From assembly GCA_944472155.2 (NCBI GenBank), contig OX235277.1:9620804-9684803 (forward strand): a DNA stretch of 64,000 nucleotides. The letters run 5' to 3'. Made by a program: the position numbers and the translations under genes. The notes under the pieces are model-generated. The model was not told the origin of the DNA, searched no databases, and saw nothing but the letters and a program-made list of their open reading frames with translations. The stretch comes from Trichobilharzia szidati. Lineage: Eukaryota; Platyhelminthes; Trematoda; Strigeidida; Schistosomatidae. This document shows, piece after piece, positions 31,300 through 43,243 of the stretch; position 1 is the first letter of the stretch, and every line of letters begins with the position of its first letter.

Positions 31300-34200
31300 A
31301 CTTTTCGTATTAAGATTGTTGCCTTTCTGTTCGTGTGTTCGCGTTGGGAGTACGGCATGCTAGACCGGTGCTCCCTAGGATATGAATTCCTTACTATACG
31401 TAAGTGCTATTCTGTAGGAACACTTTCCACCGATATAAGTCGTGAATTATAAGTACTTCAGTCACGTCGAAAAATAATCTGAGATTACGTCTCCTAGTCA
31501 TAGATAAATCTGTAGGGACCAATGACAAAAATACCTAACTTCAGTGTTTGACAAATAAGAATAGAACTTAGGGCCCTGCATTTGACTTCGATTTCGTATG
31601 AAGTTAAGTGTAATCGAAAGTACTGTGTTACTACTATTTCACTTAAAGCAAGATGTCAATCCATATGACTACGGGTGTTAACATACAGTGTAAACTGAAG
31701 TCTACACGAGAGGAATAATGTAATAGGTTGGGATGTAGCAATGTTAGTACGATTTCGCCGACGTTGAATTGTGCCTACAATTAGTTTCTCAGGCCTACAT
31801 CCTGTCATAATGACAAATTTAGTTTCACTGAGATAGAATAAGAAAAGTATGGTAAGCAGGATGTTAAATATATTTCATGAAAAATATTAAGCGAATGTCT
31901 TCACACAATTGTTTTTTGTAATTACTGCGGGGATGCGTAATTGCTGTGACCTGGTTGACTGACTTGACCGAACATCTACAAGTAAGTGAATAAAGTATAA
32001 TTTTTAAATCGTTGAAGTTAGAAATAAGTAATGTAAAAGTGAAACGCTTTATATTCTCCTACCTTTGCTGAAAAAAGGTTCATTCTCCTTTCTCATTCTT
32101 TGGTCATGACAGCATTCTTCTGCGGTTTTCACTGTGACATACATTGTTCTTCTTCTAAAGTATAGCACCAAGCAAATAATAACTTAACATACTGTATAAA
32201 TGGGTGTTTACAAGGAATGCATGACATCTCTACAGGTACAATAACTTAGGCTATAAATTACAATCGTGAAGTATCGTAAATTAAAACTTTTTCAAAAGCT
32301 TAGATTGCTCATTTATTGTACAAGCAATTACAACAGATTACAATAAAAGTTAAACTCCGGACCCTTCACAATGAACACTGCATATATACCGGTAAGTGCT
32401 ATTCCCTCACACAATTAAAAGGTATTCCAGGAGGAGAACAGCATCCTGAGAAACTGCATTAGTGTTTTCTAGCTATTCGGAACTTATTCCTTTGATGCTG
32501 TTTCTTAGCAACAGTTTGCAGTATTCATAGTGACTTTAGAGAAAAGTTTATCATATCTTCACTTTCACCAACTGTCCCTTCAAGTACAATAGCATGCAGT
32601 AACTACATACACACAAGCATTGTAACTTAAACATCACAAAATCCCTACAGATAACTTGTTTCATAATAAATGCTTCAGAAACATGAGCCATAAGTACACC
32701 TTCCATGTCATTCATAGTCACAAGTAATTCATTAAGCATCTCAGAATATGTTAGTGATGTGAACATGAAAAATTAAGACTGATATAACTGAAGTAACACG
32801 TTTAGTAGTTGTAGGACATATCTGCGAGCTACTATTCTACAGAAAGGTGATTCCAATTTGAAGCAGTCTGGCATTTTAGAAGCACCATCTATACTATTCT
32901 TCTGGCACAAATGCACAATGATATCGAGATAATCTGATGCAATGTAATGCACTCAGCAATTACGGTCTCCCGAATTTCTATGTGACAATGTAAATTAAAC
33001 TAGTATCACATCTTCAACTGAGCCATTTTAACTAGGAACTTCACAGAAGTGGGTAAGATCACCAGGAAATTCAGCAAATTGCCTCATTCATCGCATACTC
33101 TCTTCGATGTGTTATGGAATGTTTCAGTCATCACGGATGATGATAAAAAAGTGTTTGGTATCCTCAAAACGTATATTTCACTTGTGTCTGTGGGCTAGTT
33201 CTCCTTCAAATGTCTCGTTATCATAGAATAACTGCTATGAAAACAACCATTGTATATACCTAATTTTCAACCTATATTTCCTCAAAAACCTAGCAAATAA
33301 TACACCATTAAGGCTCTAAAACGCGAAGAATAGTCTTTTTTTGCTAAATTTCTTATATACGATGAGGTATTGAAGTAATACATACTCTGGGATATCATGA
33401 CAGGTTCTTCCATTAATACGAACACAATACTGGAAAATGTTGCTTTTTCGGTTATAGAAGCCTGAAACCAGTTATATATTATCTACTTTACAAAAGTAAA
33501 CGCTTATAACGCCTCTATAGGCTTGAACACGATAACCCATACATTCCGCGATGATATGTCACTATAACGTTTATTGTCACCCGACTTAAATGAAATAGTC
33601 AAACTTTGTCTTAATGTGACTTCCCAATGATAAAATGCAAATTGCATAATATTCACGCAGAAATCTGCTTCACCTAATGCATTTCAGATGTAATTACATA
33701 CGTGGATATGTTTGCGCTACAAAAATGAAATCCCACCATTCTTCCCATTTTTCCCATATCTCCCACGTTTTCCCACTTCGCCCATGTCATTTTTGAAAAT
33801 AGCCCGCTTTTTCCCACTTTACCCATGTTAGAAACGAAAAAGTGCCCACGTTTTTACCCACATATCCCAGGTCCAAAAAAAATAACCGACTGGGTAGAAT
33901 TCCTACGGAGAAATAAAACTATCCATATATGTAGGAATACAATATCCTACTAATAAAACCAGAGGGAATTTTCAGCGTATTTGTGGAGACTTAGGAGTTT
34001 TGGGGGAATTTAGGGAAACTGACAGGGGGGAATCGCTGAGTAGTGTCTGGGACATCTTTATCCCAATCGAGATTTCGGGGAAGTGGGATGTGTATCCACA
34101 CAATTTTTCCGCGGAATTCCGTATTAATCTACCTCGAAATTATTCTAAAATCACCCTGACTACCTCCCTATTCGTCAAACTATTTCGGGTTAAATAGCGG

Positions 34201-34940
34201 ACTAATCACTTTTAATGCCACATGATTACGATTGATTTTTCAAATTAACCCAGAAAGTAATTTGTGTTGGCTACTGTGGTTCATTTTCTTCAGGAACACA
34301 AATCAGCTTAAAGTATTATCGCATACGACTCTGATAAGGCAACCAACGTGTGCAGCGACCTTGAACGCCGACCTTGAAACTGTAGATGTTTAAAAGGTTC
34401 CGTTTCAATATCCAAAATCCTTTTTGCGAGCTAGTGTAAGCTGATTTGCCCTCTTCGTGCTCGCTTTCAGGTTTTAAGGGATGAAGAAATCAGATTGGGG
34501 TGTCTCTGAACTACATCAGTTCGAAACGAAACTACCTAATGAACGGTTTGATGACCTTGACGAATTTATTTACAGAAATTGGTTTAAGCTGACTATGAAG
34601 ACTCCTGTGAGAAATTAAGATTATTTCGAAACTTGTACAAGAATAGTATCCTTTGTAACTAATTTCAATCGTTGTGTTACTTGTATATAGACGTTTATTT
34701 TAAATTACTCACTTCTGTTCCTTACGAATCTGTTTGATCGCTAGAGGCGGATTCGTTTTGGGTTGCTTTAATTTAGAATAACTTAGATTGGCTGACACAT
34801 TGAAGAGACAAGTCTAAAAGGAAATCCGTTCCTAAAGTATATGTGAGTTGCATCCTTTAGCGGATTCTTATCATTGATTTTACCCTGTTCGTATGTTGCT
34901 GAATGATTTTTCAGTCACATCTGAACGTTAACCATTATTG
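31300..34940. other. No recognised gene; includes a TTCCCA-rich tract
   Basis: AT-rich DNA without recognised domains. Between about 33730 and 33870 the plus strand repeats TTTCCCA/TTCCCAC-like words roughly ten times with irregular spacing. A minus-strand open stretch at 32766-32551 (with MLNELLVTMNDMEGVLMAHV) reads like protein but matches nothing I know. At 34481-34617 a 45-codon ORF (starting MKKSDWGVSELH) follows a CTTTCAG acceptor-like site and ends near a GTGAGA donor-like site; it could be a first coding exon, with low confidence. Confidence 0.35.
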
Positions 34941-34949
34941 CCTGGGTCT

Positions 34950-35480
34950 TTTTATTATCATTCCCTTAGTTTCCCAGTGGAAAAACGGGGTTCAGCAGCA
35001 CACTTTTATTTCACTCTGTATTCTGTAGTCTCTTTTAGCTAGCCCGCAGGCTCTCATCCTCTCCAAGTCAACCTTAAACCCACTCAAAGGGCAGCCCAGA
35101 TCGTGGCGTCACCTGGCAGTTTCCTCAGTGTATACCACATCCATCTGCATTTCCCTCTGCATGTTTATTAGGCAATAGTTTCTTGGTCGATTCTTCGTGT
35201 GATTGAGTTCCCTGCTGCCCACCGATTCCAGTTGGCCATGTGATCCTGAGTACCCAGTGAAGACAGCTGTTGATAAAAACCTACGGTAGCCAGTTGGAAA
35301 TGCTTCTGGGGAAGTGTCAAGTCTCTGAGACATGAATGAGCATTGACTTGACAACAGTGTCATAAAGTCATATCTTGTTCTTTATGCTTGGTAGATTGGG
35401 TCCCTAGACCGATTTCAGAGTGATGACAGTCTGCTGTACATTTCGGGCCCTGACTTTGACATCCTCGTCCGTGTGGCGTG
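34950..35480 (-). mobile_element. RTE-like (SR2-type) 3' end
   Basis: Minus strand shows the family's C-terminal tail (QREMQMDVVYTEET, equivalent to the WIGHTLRK-type region) and 3' UTR ending at TTATTATCATTCCC near 34955. Frames are broken. Confidence 0.7.
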
Positions 35481-36119
35481 CCTGCAGTTGAGTGTATTTT
35501 GTCAGGGAAGGGCTGAGGTTGTATAAAAATGTTTCAAGACTGCAGACCTTTCAAACAACTGTTTGTCCTCCTCCTGTCTTTTTTGATCAACATCATTGGC
35601 AATAATTAAATAGACCAAACATCCTAAATTCATTTGAATCCATGAATTTCTTTGACCTCCTACAGATTGATGAATACACCACATTTTTGGATGCCTCTGT
35701 TCGATTCCGATCATTCTATCTTGATGGAGTTAACTCCATAACCGACAACGCCTACTTTTGAAGGCACTCATCTTTCGAAGGCGTATCGGCCACTCTGCTG
35801 CCTCTCTTAGAGCTCTATACAAAAGGCAGGTGCCTCTTTTAAGCTCCGATGGATAGATGATCTTGCCCACTCTTATTTGAAGTCACTTACAGGTTGTGAT
35901 CACCTGTGATGTAAACCCATATATATATGCCCTGGCTGTGGCAACTGGGTATTTGGTACTTTTTTCTGTATTTTCGTCTTGAATGGGATCTAAGTTGCTC
36001 CAAAAAGCTGTGCTGTACAAGCTATAATCACTGAGGTTTAAGTCTCCCTTCAGGGTGTTTGAGTGCATTGTCAGATCACTTCCCACTCTTCGAGGCCGAT
36101 ATACATTCCACTGCTCCTA

Positions 36120-36470
36120 AAGTTCATGCAGATGCGCATAACACACTACTATTTCACGGTCACTATCTGGAAATTCATTTCCACATGTACTGTAGATGGT
36201 GTTGTGTTGTTCGTGAAAACAAGGTCTAGGATATCTGTAAATCTAGTGGGTAGTTTTACGTTCTGTGTCCTTCAGCCAGTGAAAATGGAATTCAGGAGAT
36301 TATCATACCTTTGAGGTCATCGGAGTGAAGGCCATTATACTCCTGGTATGTTGAAATCACATCCAATAATTTTATAACTGAAAGGAAGATTGGTTGCAAC
36401 AATAAAAATCTCACTGAGCAAGTTATCATACTCCCTGCTGGATGGAATGGTTGGTACACTATTTATACTT
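36120..36470 (-). mobile_element. CR1/Jockey-like retrotransposon, AP-endonuclease remnant
   Basis: In broken minus-strand frames: IIGCDFNIPGV (the GDFN motif with one substitution), then RFTDILDLVFTNNT (the LDLVFTN motif) and an SDRE in place of SDH. These are the last conserved blocks of the APE-type endonuclease. Confidence 0.65.
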
Positions 36471-36799
36471 CACAAACCAGTCTACTCTCCAAAATGAATG
36501 CGGTGACGTTTTATTCACAGCTACGAGGAGTTATATAAATTCACAATTCCCGTTGGTACAACTCATTATCGAGTATATATTCAGCGGTGGTAGGAGTCCA
36601 TGCACTGATACAACATATGCATACGTATACTTCCAATGATCACAGAGATACTTTGCGTTATATATCGAAACTGTAGGGTAGTCAAATCCAATACGAAGTG
36701 GAAGCAGCGCAGGGAACAAGCTGTAATGCACATCTGGATATTCATCCATATGCTGACTGTGCTGACAAACCCAGATCACTAACTATGTAGGGCCAATAA

Positions 36800-38200
36800 A
36801 TCAGGATATCTAAGAAATAATGATACTTCAGAATTCATTTTGCATGGACTATTTAGCAATTATTCTGCTTTCTGACAGCATATGAATTTAAAAAACTCAC
36901 CGGTTGCTGATTACCGTTGATTTAATAACACTTCTTCACATTTTCATTGAACACTGACTGCTCTGGTGAGCCGCTTGTAAATGGTATTGCTGAAGACCTG
37001 TTTGTCGGTAAACTAACCAGCGTTTTACAAGCGATTTTTATACTTTTGTGAGTAGCCTACCTTATCCACCACAGATAACGCAGCCTTCAGTTGTTATGTG
37101 CATTTTGCTGAATTCAAGCAACAACGATGACTTAGATGATATCATGTAAATTGCTCTTACGTATGTAAAGTGACCTAACTGACATTTTCCATTACCTTTT
37201 CTTATATATTTTCTATAATTGGATAAATACATACATATATTTACTCAGTGAACACATGATATATTACATTTGTGATGCCTGTAAACTGGCCTCCCTCGCG
37301 TACAAATTTGGTGCCTAGAATATGCAGTGTCTAAATAGACAAAATCGTCTGAAGTTGTGTACTTCGAAGCACGGTCATCAGTAGTAGCAGATTCCCTTTT
37401 ATTTATGTTTTCATATACATACTTAAGAGCCATTAGTCAAAAGTGCGTTTTTGAATTATTCGTAAAATTAATGGTCGAGCATTACATTTTTGAAAAGACT
37501 TAAAGTATGACTGAAGGCGCCATAGCTCGACGTATGCAAAACGAATAAAACAAAGAGAATTTTTCCCACCTATCAAGTTGCATACCGTAGGTATATCTAA
37601 GAAGCTGATGACTGTGTTGTACTACCTTTGCAGATGTAGCAGAAGAAATAGTAACTAAATAAATGATTCAGGCAATGTTCGCCTCAGCCGTAGGCAGATC
37701 AAAGTCACAGGTCAATGTGTCTAGCCAGTGACCTCCTACATTCGTCACTGCTGGTAATTTGCAGTGACGTAATTTGTGTTCCCAACGTAAAACTCGTAAT
37801 CTAGACATCAAACGTTTATGTTGGCTTCTGGTAAAGCATAAAGGGAGTTTGAACTTTATTAATCACTGAACAACACCAACAGGAGTACAGCAGTTTATTA
37901 TTTCTCTCGTCGATTACAAAATGTGGAAAACTCCCTACCTTAACGTGCTTACTTTTCGGTTATTTGAAGGCTTTAATATAACAAAGAATCCTATTCGCCC
38001 GCCGATAATGCAGCCCAACATCTGGAGAAAGTGATATCAACACCTTTCCGCGCGGCTCTATTTCTCGTTTTACTTCACACCACACTTTTCCTTGATCGGT
38101 TTGTGAGTTTACTTAGTTATGTGCTGGTTAACTACTTAGACCGACTAATTTAAGCCATTGATATGAGTTGAAAATTTTGGCACTGTGGTAGGGCATATCT
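36800..38200. other. No recognised gene
   Basis: I see no exon, RNA gene or clear repeat here, apart from general resemblance to schistosome intergenic DNA. Confidence 0.4.
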
Positions 38201-38201
38201 C

Positions 38202-38407
38202 TATTACAGATAAGATTTTATTTTGATAAATCACACAGTGTTATGCAGTAATATTAACTGATGATGTTTCGAGAACAGACTGTTTCTCATGATCATGTCA
38301 AGTCGACTTGATATAATTATGAGCAATAGTTTGTGCTCGAAACGTCATCAGTTAATATCACTGTACAACACTGAGTGATTTATCAAAATAAGATCTTGTC
38401 TATTATG
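38202..38407. repeat. 205-bp near-perfect palindrome centred on CAAGTCGACTTG
   Basis: The left half (ACAGATAAGATTTTATTTTG, GATAAATCAC.., ATTAACTGATGATGTTTCGAG) is the reverse complement of the right half (CTCGAAACGTCATCAGTTAAT .. AAAATAAGATCTTGTC), with a few mismatches, and the pairing continues to a perfect 12-bp centre at 38299-38310. The CGAAACGTCATC word also occurs in the foldback at 60682-60982 and, diverged, in the PLE ends near 6310, suggesting a PLE terminal foldback. Confidence 0.85.
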
Positions 38408-38829
38408 GAGTTACACTTCGCGCGCGCTTCGAATACGACGTGCATTTTCCTCCCTAACAGGAAATATCCATTTTTGTGAATAATTCGTTTGGGGAACCTG
38501 ATCTTCCTATCCGGCGAATTTTATTCAACCATTCATTCTTCACCGAGCCTGTGTTTGGCACTTCCCACTGTCTCGAACTACTGCCTAAGCTTCAGGTGCT
38601 AATTCTGGAGCAACATCCCCCTCACTCTTTCAAATATACAGGACTTGTTGGTCTGTTACGTGATTGTTGTGAAGCCGAATAACCCGAAAGTTACAGGTAA
38701 AGTCAAAAGCTTTTACTTATATACTTTATCTTTCTGTTCTATGCTTTCTATTGTCTTTTGCTGTCAGTCTATTGGACAAAACTCCACTGTCTTTTATTAT
38801 TTAATCATCGGTATTAATTTAGGAGTAAT

Positions 38830-39342
38830 ATGACTATAGGTTCTCACCCTAAGATAAGCAATGGGAGACCATACACCAGGGCTTCAGCCAAATTAGGCAA
38901 ACAGGTGAAGGTGATGGACTCTCGCATACCGGTCTTGAAGACCAGGGTAAATATTCCCTGCGTGGACAGATTGCCCATGTCGCCACAGTCCTACAGTGAA
39001 ACTGTGAAAAGTCAACTAAGCGGATGTGGCTCCATCCCTGTTAACACGACTAAGTTAATAGAGCCGAGTGGTAAATCTGCACAAAGTGAGAATAGAATAA
39101 CATCCATCTCCATAGTAGGCCTTGAAACAAACAGGAGGGCCGAAAAGAAACGTTCACGACGTTGCAAGACGACAAAAACGTTCCCCAAAATGGCAGACGA
39201 TTGCAAGGTCTGTGATTCTGTTGTCGAACAAGTAGACTCTACCTTCGAATGCAACTTTTGCAAGCAATGGGTTCGTTGTAAATGCGACACCGGGGTACCA
39301 AAAGTATATTACGATTTTATGCGTAAGAACCCATGCCCATAG
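38830..39342 (+). mobile_element. CR1-like retrotransposon ORF1 with PHD-like zinc finger (copy X)
   Basis: The 170-residue frame starts at an ATG and carries a C-terminal zinc-binding motif: DDCKVCDSVVEQ, then ECNFCKQWVRCKCD, continuing after an in-frame TAG (39340) with FWYICLSCRP. The C-x2-C / C-x2-C / C-x-C / C-x2-C spacing fits the PHD-like finger found in ORF1 of CR1-clade elements. Further pieces follow to about 39850, including an RRM-like VILFNVPDC..ALFDQKQW segment (39720-39840). Confidence 0.6.
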
Positions 39343-39849
39343 TTCTGGTACATATGCCTAAGTTGCCGCCCTAACGCAGTCTTGTGTAGTTCCTTGAAAG
39401 CTAAAGATGGCATAGAGGTATCAGGGAAAACGTGAAACGTTTTACTCCCATCAACTCGGAAAACAGCACAATTGCAGGTAAATTGGTGATACCGAAATCC
39501 ACACCGGTTAAACTTGCAATTCCTGCCATAACTGCCCCAGACACATAGGTCGAAGCACCAAGGGTATCTGTCGCTAGGAAAAGACCCTTACCGTCCACTA
39601 GTAAAAGTGGCCACGACACTGTGACACACAATAATACCCAGTTGCACCAGACGAAACAAAACGGTCTTAAGGGGGATGACAAATGTGCGAGGACCGAACC
39701 TAAATCCGCGGTTAGTAGATCAAACTGCGTTATCCTCTTTAATGTACCGGACTGTAGCAATAGTCTGCTGGAAAGCAGGGCCCTGTTTGATCAGAAACAG
39801 TGGTCCAACTTATGTAGCACACCGGGTCTGGACATCCGACTACTAAAAT

Positions 39850-41633
39850 TATTATTTCTTCATTCAAATATTTTAAAAAAATTTTTTCACATATCACTGA
39901 TAACATGGTATTATGAGTATTTCAGCATGCTAAGAGTTCAGTCTCAAGTTCCAGATGCAAATCAACTGAAGACGACTGGTATTAAAATGTCTCTGGAGAC
40001 TGCCTAATGCTACTTGTTAGCACTGTCTGCCTATACGCAAATTAAGGCCCGAATGTTGGTAGTCTAAATAATCAACTATACGGTGAGTCCTAAATAGTAA
40101 TGAATCCTATCTTACTGTTCTATAACTATAATCTTGTGTAGTCAAATCTTTCGGAACAAAATATTATAAATTACTACTACTTATATGTTTAATGCTGCAT
40201 GATTATGCACTGTTTTCCGAAATTACATTTGTTTATATCGAAAATGTAGACTTGGATAGTCTATTTTCCTTATACTTTTATTATTGTTCCTCTCCAAAAT
40301 ACTGTAACAGATGAAACATACATGACGGTCTTCTGAAAGTAGTCACTCATGCCATGACTTCGAATGAGTTGACAAATAAATATTTTTTTTAAAAAGAAAA
40401 GTTTGTGGCATATTATAACAGAAATTAAAAGGTATATAAAAAAAATGAAGCATTTTGCCAGGGCCTTGCACAAAAAAGGTGGGAGGGTGGTGATTGCTAG
40501 TCAGCGGATATGATGGTGGGGACATATGAGAACCACCCTTATCTGTGGGACAGCACTCTATTGCTAAGGCTCCTGAGTTCGAATGGCTTCTGCAGAATAA
40601 GAGAATAAATAAAATTTAAAAAAAAAGACAACAGAAGTTGAAAATTTGCCTAAAGCTGAAGTTTAAATAACAAACTCCTCGAATGCAAGTACATGGTATG
40701 AGTCCCCTACTTCAGAAGGACACCTAAATGTATACTTCAGAAAAACAGTAGTTATTATTAAGCCCTCGCTTTTCTTCTACATAGTTCACGCACTTTGACT
40801 TTTGTGTTTAACTCATATTCAACCTATATAAGTAGGTAAAATTATCATCTTTTTTTTCACTTAAACTTTTTTTTTCTTTTCGCAAGAAAGACCAGAATTC
40901 CATCACTAGAAAATCTCAGGGGGAAATAGTATTTTTTAAATGAAAAAAAAAACAAAAAAATGATGAGCCCCATGTTTTTTTTTACATATGTTTTGAATTA
41001 TTAACACCTATTATATACTTCTGCACCTCTCTGTCGGTTTCCTTGTGTCTTCTTCTCTTTTCAAAGGTACTGCCTTAAACGAAGGCACTGAAACATTGCC
41101 GCTATCCTCGGAATATTGCTAGCCCACCTGGTGAATAACGGAACCACCTCTATCATGAAATCTGCTGACAAGTTCAAAGTTGGTCTCATATACAACTGGA
41201 AATGTCACAATTATGGTGTACTTACCGGTGAATTTGAAGTTTTATGGACTTTCAAACACTCTATGAATCATTTAATTACAATTACTGTTCATTCCGCATC
41301 TCTTATATTTCGCGTCAGCACCTGTACGAAAATGCTACTTACCTTCCACAATTAGCGTAATCGTTTATAATTCCCGCGTGAAATTGACATACCGTATTTT
41401 TTTTTTCAATTACAGTTTTGATTTGATGCTATATCTCATGAATTATTCAGTTGAAAGCATATCTCGAAAATTACCTATTGCCTTATTTGTACATTTCTTT
41501 TTAAATATTTCTCTCAAATTTACCAGTATTCAATCTATTTCTAGATTAACAAATCATATATATTCTATGAGTTCTAATTAGTGTACATTTGTTCATGCCT
41601 GTAAAAATGGCTGGTTTCTGTTCCAGAAATAAA
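39850..41633. other. Unrecognised DNA, probably a further repeat insertion
   Basis: This stretch interrupts the CR1-like ORF1 of copy X at about 39845. A possible short SINE ends near 40620: a B-box-like GAGTTCGAATGG (40572-40583) is followed by AATAAATAAAATTT and an A run. The right end has AATAAA then (TTA)n at 41629-41661, like the 3' tail of a non-LTR element. Confidence 0.4.
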
Positions 41634-41661
41634 TTATTATTATTATTATTATTATTATTAA
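41634..41661. repeat. (TTA)n simple repeat
   Basis: About nine TTA/ATT units after CCAGAAATAAA; resembles the simple-repeat tail of a CR1-like element. Confidence 0.9.
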
Positions 41662-41689
41662 AACTATGCGTCCCCACTGAGGGTAACAC

Positions 41690-42349
41690 TGGGCTCTACC
41701 GAGGATGCCAAAAAAGTTTTACTGACTTCTCAAGTCCTTTTTATAGGGAGGACCTGCAATATACGTGTTAGGCCAGATAGGCCATGGAAGGAAAGACGGA
41801 TGGCTAGGTAGTCGTCAGAGCTTATTCCTTCTGCCTCCATGGTTGTTCACGGCATTCCCGAACTGGTAACTGGGAACGCTTGTGAGAAGCACTGTCACGA
41901 TGTACAGCAACGGAGATGTTTGGCATCCCAGATGGCTCTGGGAAGTTCAGGGGCTGTCTCTATTTATAGACTGCCTCGACCCACTCACCTGATGTCAATT
42001 AACACGCCATGTCTGTTAGCTGTCAAGTTCAGCTCCCGAGACCACTTGACTACTGCTCTCCAGAGATGGTACGAGACCAAGGACAAGGTCAGCAGACACA
42101 TTCGCTGCTGCGAGAGCCGTCCTCGTACCCAAAGGAGAGAACAAAACGTTGTCAAGGAACATCCCCAACCCCTAGTCACAATATAGCGGTGCAGCACGGA
42201 CGATGATAGCCAGTGTCATCCAAGTGCTCTGGTTGAACCAGAAGAAAAGAACGCCAACAGGCCGGTTCCAGGGGAATCGGCCAACTAGTTCGTAGGATAA
42301 CTCCTCAACCGACAGCCCACATCACTTCAACCACTCCCAATACGGAGAC
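41690..42349 (+). mobile_element. CR1-like retrotransposon ORF1, RRM-like part (copy Y)
   Basis: Frame 41839-42186 reads VVHGIPELVTGN .. VSIYRLPRP .. LLAVKFSSRDHLTTAL, the pattern of an RRM-like nucleic-acid-binding ORF1 protein. It is homologous to the VILFNVPD segment of copy X, so this is a second copy, 5'-truncated near the (TTA)n tract. A stop at about 41770 interrupts it. Confidence 0.6.
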
Positions 42350-42934
42350 GTGGTGAGACTGACTACCAGTTGCCTGTACAGTAATGTGAGAGGGCTAAGA
42401 GGCAAAATAGCTGAACTTAGATACCTACAATCACGGCTGAACTCCAAAATCATAATACTGACGGAAACCTGGCTAACCCCTACGGTGGCAGACAGCGAAG
42501 TCAGTATAAATGATATGGTCCTAGTCAGGCGAGATAGGGACCTGAAAGAAAGAGGTGGAGTCGCCATATACGTCGACAAACAGCTCAGATGTGTTCACGC
42601 AATGGACCCTCCCCTCATTGAGTTCCCTGAGTCCATATGGTGCTATTTCACCGTTGGGTATTGTAAATATCTAGTGGGCAGCATTTATAGATCACCTTCA
42701 TGTGGAGCAGACCACAGCCAGATACTGGTGAATACAATTTCAGCGACACAAGACATGGATTATGATCAAATTGTCATAACTGGCGACTTCAATGCCCCAT
42801 CTCTTAACTTGATGACGGGATATGCCCATGATAGATTTGATCGAAATATGCTGCACACCATCAGGGACGCCGGATTCACTGAAAATGTCAGAATGGATAC
42901 TAGCAAGGGTCCAGGTGGGAAGTCTTCTAGACTA
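42350..42934 (+). mobile_element. CR1-like retrotransposon ORF2, AP endonuclease, left part
   Basis: ORF2 opens with the APE-type endonuclease: SCLYSNVRGLRGKIAEL (Asn block), ILTETW (catalytic Glu, 42456-42473), GSIYRSPSC, and ITGDFNAP (catalytic Asp/Asn, 42782-42793). The frame runs to GGKSSRL at 42933 and is then cut by the 348-bp repeat array. It resumes at 55164 with DYVLTS, the next conserved block. The nuclease nicks target DNA to prime reverse transcription. Confidence 0.85.
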
Positions 42935-43108
42935 TTTTTTTTTTGATTGAACACTAGTCAGTAACTAGTGTAATGTGTCTAGTCCTATCTTCGGTGCAGA
43001 CTGAATTCTATCAGTCATGTTTGCAATGTGGCCACCATGCTAGGTGGCTCGCCATTACGGTGCACTGTGAATTGTTGGTATTAGATGGTTGGAGGCAATC
43101 GGCAGGAA

Positions 43109-43153
43109 GCCTTGGACCTAGGTTTCGTGCTAGTTGGCACTCATCAGCAAGGC
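43109..43153 (-). ncRNA. Type I hammerhead ribozyme (one per array unit)
   Basis: Minus strand, in order: stem I strand GCCTTG; CTGATGA; stem II GTGC, loop CAACTA, GCAC; GAA; stem III ACC, loop TA, GGT; cleavage-site C (43115); stem I strand CAAGGC. All invariant core bases are present (CUGAUGA, GAAA, U16.1-A15.1, H17 = C). Stem I pairs 6 of 6, stem II 4 of 4, stem III 3-4 bp. Such short stem III forms are known in schistosome and metazoan retrozyme hammerheads, which often cleave efficiently only as dimers; a tandem array supplies exactly that. Cleavage would release unit-length RNAs of about 348 nt with 2',3'-cyclic phosphate and 5'-OH ends. Confidence 0.9.
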
Positions 43154-43190
43154 GTATCTGTAACCTTGAAGGAACTGATGTCCCTTCTGA

Positions 43191-43243
43191 GATTCGAACC
43201 CGCGTCACCCAGTGCTGCAGTCAGAGACGTTACCACTGAGCTA
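43191..43243 (-). promoter_or_regulatory. Internal RNA polymerase III promoter (A and B boxes, one per unit)
   Basis: A box TAGCTCAGTGGTAACG fits TRGCNNAGYNGG closely. B box GGTTCGAATC fits GGTTCGANTCC with one mismatch. The spacing of 27 nt is slightly short but usable. Position near the unit's 5' end fits a tRNA-derived SINE. No cloverleaf is preserved outside the boxes, so it is not a functional tRNA. Confidence 0.8.

Noticed and set aside
39012..39290. Minus-strand ORF over the CR1-like ORF1
   Set aside because: Antisense shadow of the zinc-finger ORF1 on the plus strand.
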